Positions 15,129-15,152 of a stretch of 15,152 nucleotides of DNA are shown here, in pieces. The notes beneath the pieces were generated by a model. It saw only the letters and a program-made list of their open reading frames with translations. It was not told where the DNA came from and did no database searches. Numbering within the stretch: position 1 is the stretch's first letter; each line of letters opens with the position of its first letter. Position numbers and translations under genes: made by a program. The stretch covers positions 1 through 15,152 of the forward strand of contig JAEEUY010000078.1 of NCBI GenBank assembly GCA_016290715.1, in the 5' to 3' direction. This stretch comes from Bacteroidales bacterium. Lineage in GTDB: Bacteria; Bacteroidota; Bacteroidia; Bacteroidales; WCHB1-69.

Positions 15129-15152
15129 TTATTCAACAATTACTTTTTTTGA
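15129..15152 (-). CDS. iorA: Probable last codons of iorA (5' part outside window)
   Basis: On the minus strand the window begins with an open frame that encodes Ser-Lys-Lys-Val-Ile-Val-Glu and then TAA at 15131-15129, 15 bases before the iorB ATG. Seven codons are too few for recognition. The call rests on the near-universal iorA-iorB gene order and the natural spacing. Confidence 0.4.
   Translation of the reverse strand, partial: SKKVIVE

Overview
The window looks like a stretch of ordinary chromosome from a member of the Bacteroidota, most likely an anaerobic Bacteroidales. The evidence is family content typical of that phylum (a SPOR protein with a Pro/Glu linker, a DUF3822-like gene directly before rsmD, a split chromate-transporter pair), a release factor 1 with PQT in place of the usual PAT, start codons without clear Shine-Dalgarno sequences, and four upstream regions carrying an exact TAnnTTTG box, the -7 element of the Bacteroidota housekeeping sigma factor. 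The indolepyruvate oxidoreductase gene fits an amino-acid-fermenting anaerobe. Genus and species cannot be told from this sequence. Base composition and style look even throughout, and no insertion sequence, prophage, integrase, CRISPR array, rRNA or tRNA gene is visible.

Layout. (1) Plus strand, 1-2599: the 3' part of a membrane-anchored SPOR-domain protein, an rlmB-like rRNA 2'-O-methyltransferase, and two short chromate-transporter-family genes that overlap by ATGA. Spacing is tight, so this is probably one transcription unit. (2) Minus strand, 7204-2626: a polytopic membrane protein, then gyrA with its own promoter-like region and a perfect hairpin terminator, then a WaaE-like family 2 glycosyltransferase that converges on the chromate pair. 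(3) Plus strand, 7344-9421: a single-pass membrane protein, a DUF3822-like protein and rsmD, closely packed behind a promoter that diverges from the membrane-protein gene. (4) Minus strand, 15152-9418: the probable last codons of iorA, iorB, a ClpC-type AAA+ unfoldase, a two-helix membrane protein coupled to clpC by ATGA, then prfA (own promoter-like box) and a D-2-hydroxyacid dehydrogenase.

How the genes work together: most are housekeeping. RlmB and RsmD modify rRNA, RF1 ends translation, GyrA with GyrB (not in the window) supercoils DNA, and ClpC feeds substrates to ClpP. IorAB links aromatic amino-acid breakdown to ferredoxin. The least understood parts are the membrane protein/DUF3822 pair before rsmD, the polytopic protein between the promoters at 7204-7344 and gyrA, and the small membrane protein tied to clpC.

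No stretch longer than 300 bases lacks a gene. The longest gaps are 6046-6229 (gyrA promoter region), 7205-7343 (divergent promoter region), 11427-11509 (prfA promoter) and 3412-3492 (gyrA terminator). I did not find a convincing previously undescribed system; the findings below are modest and specific.
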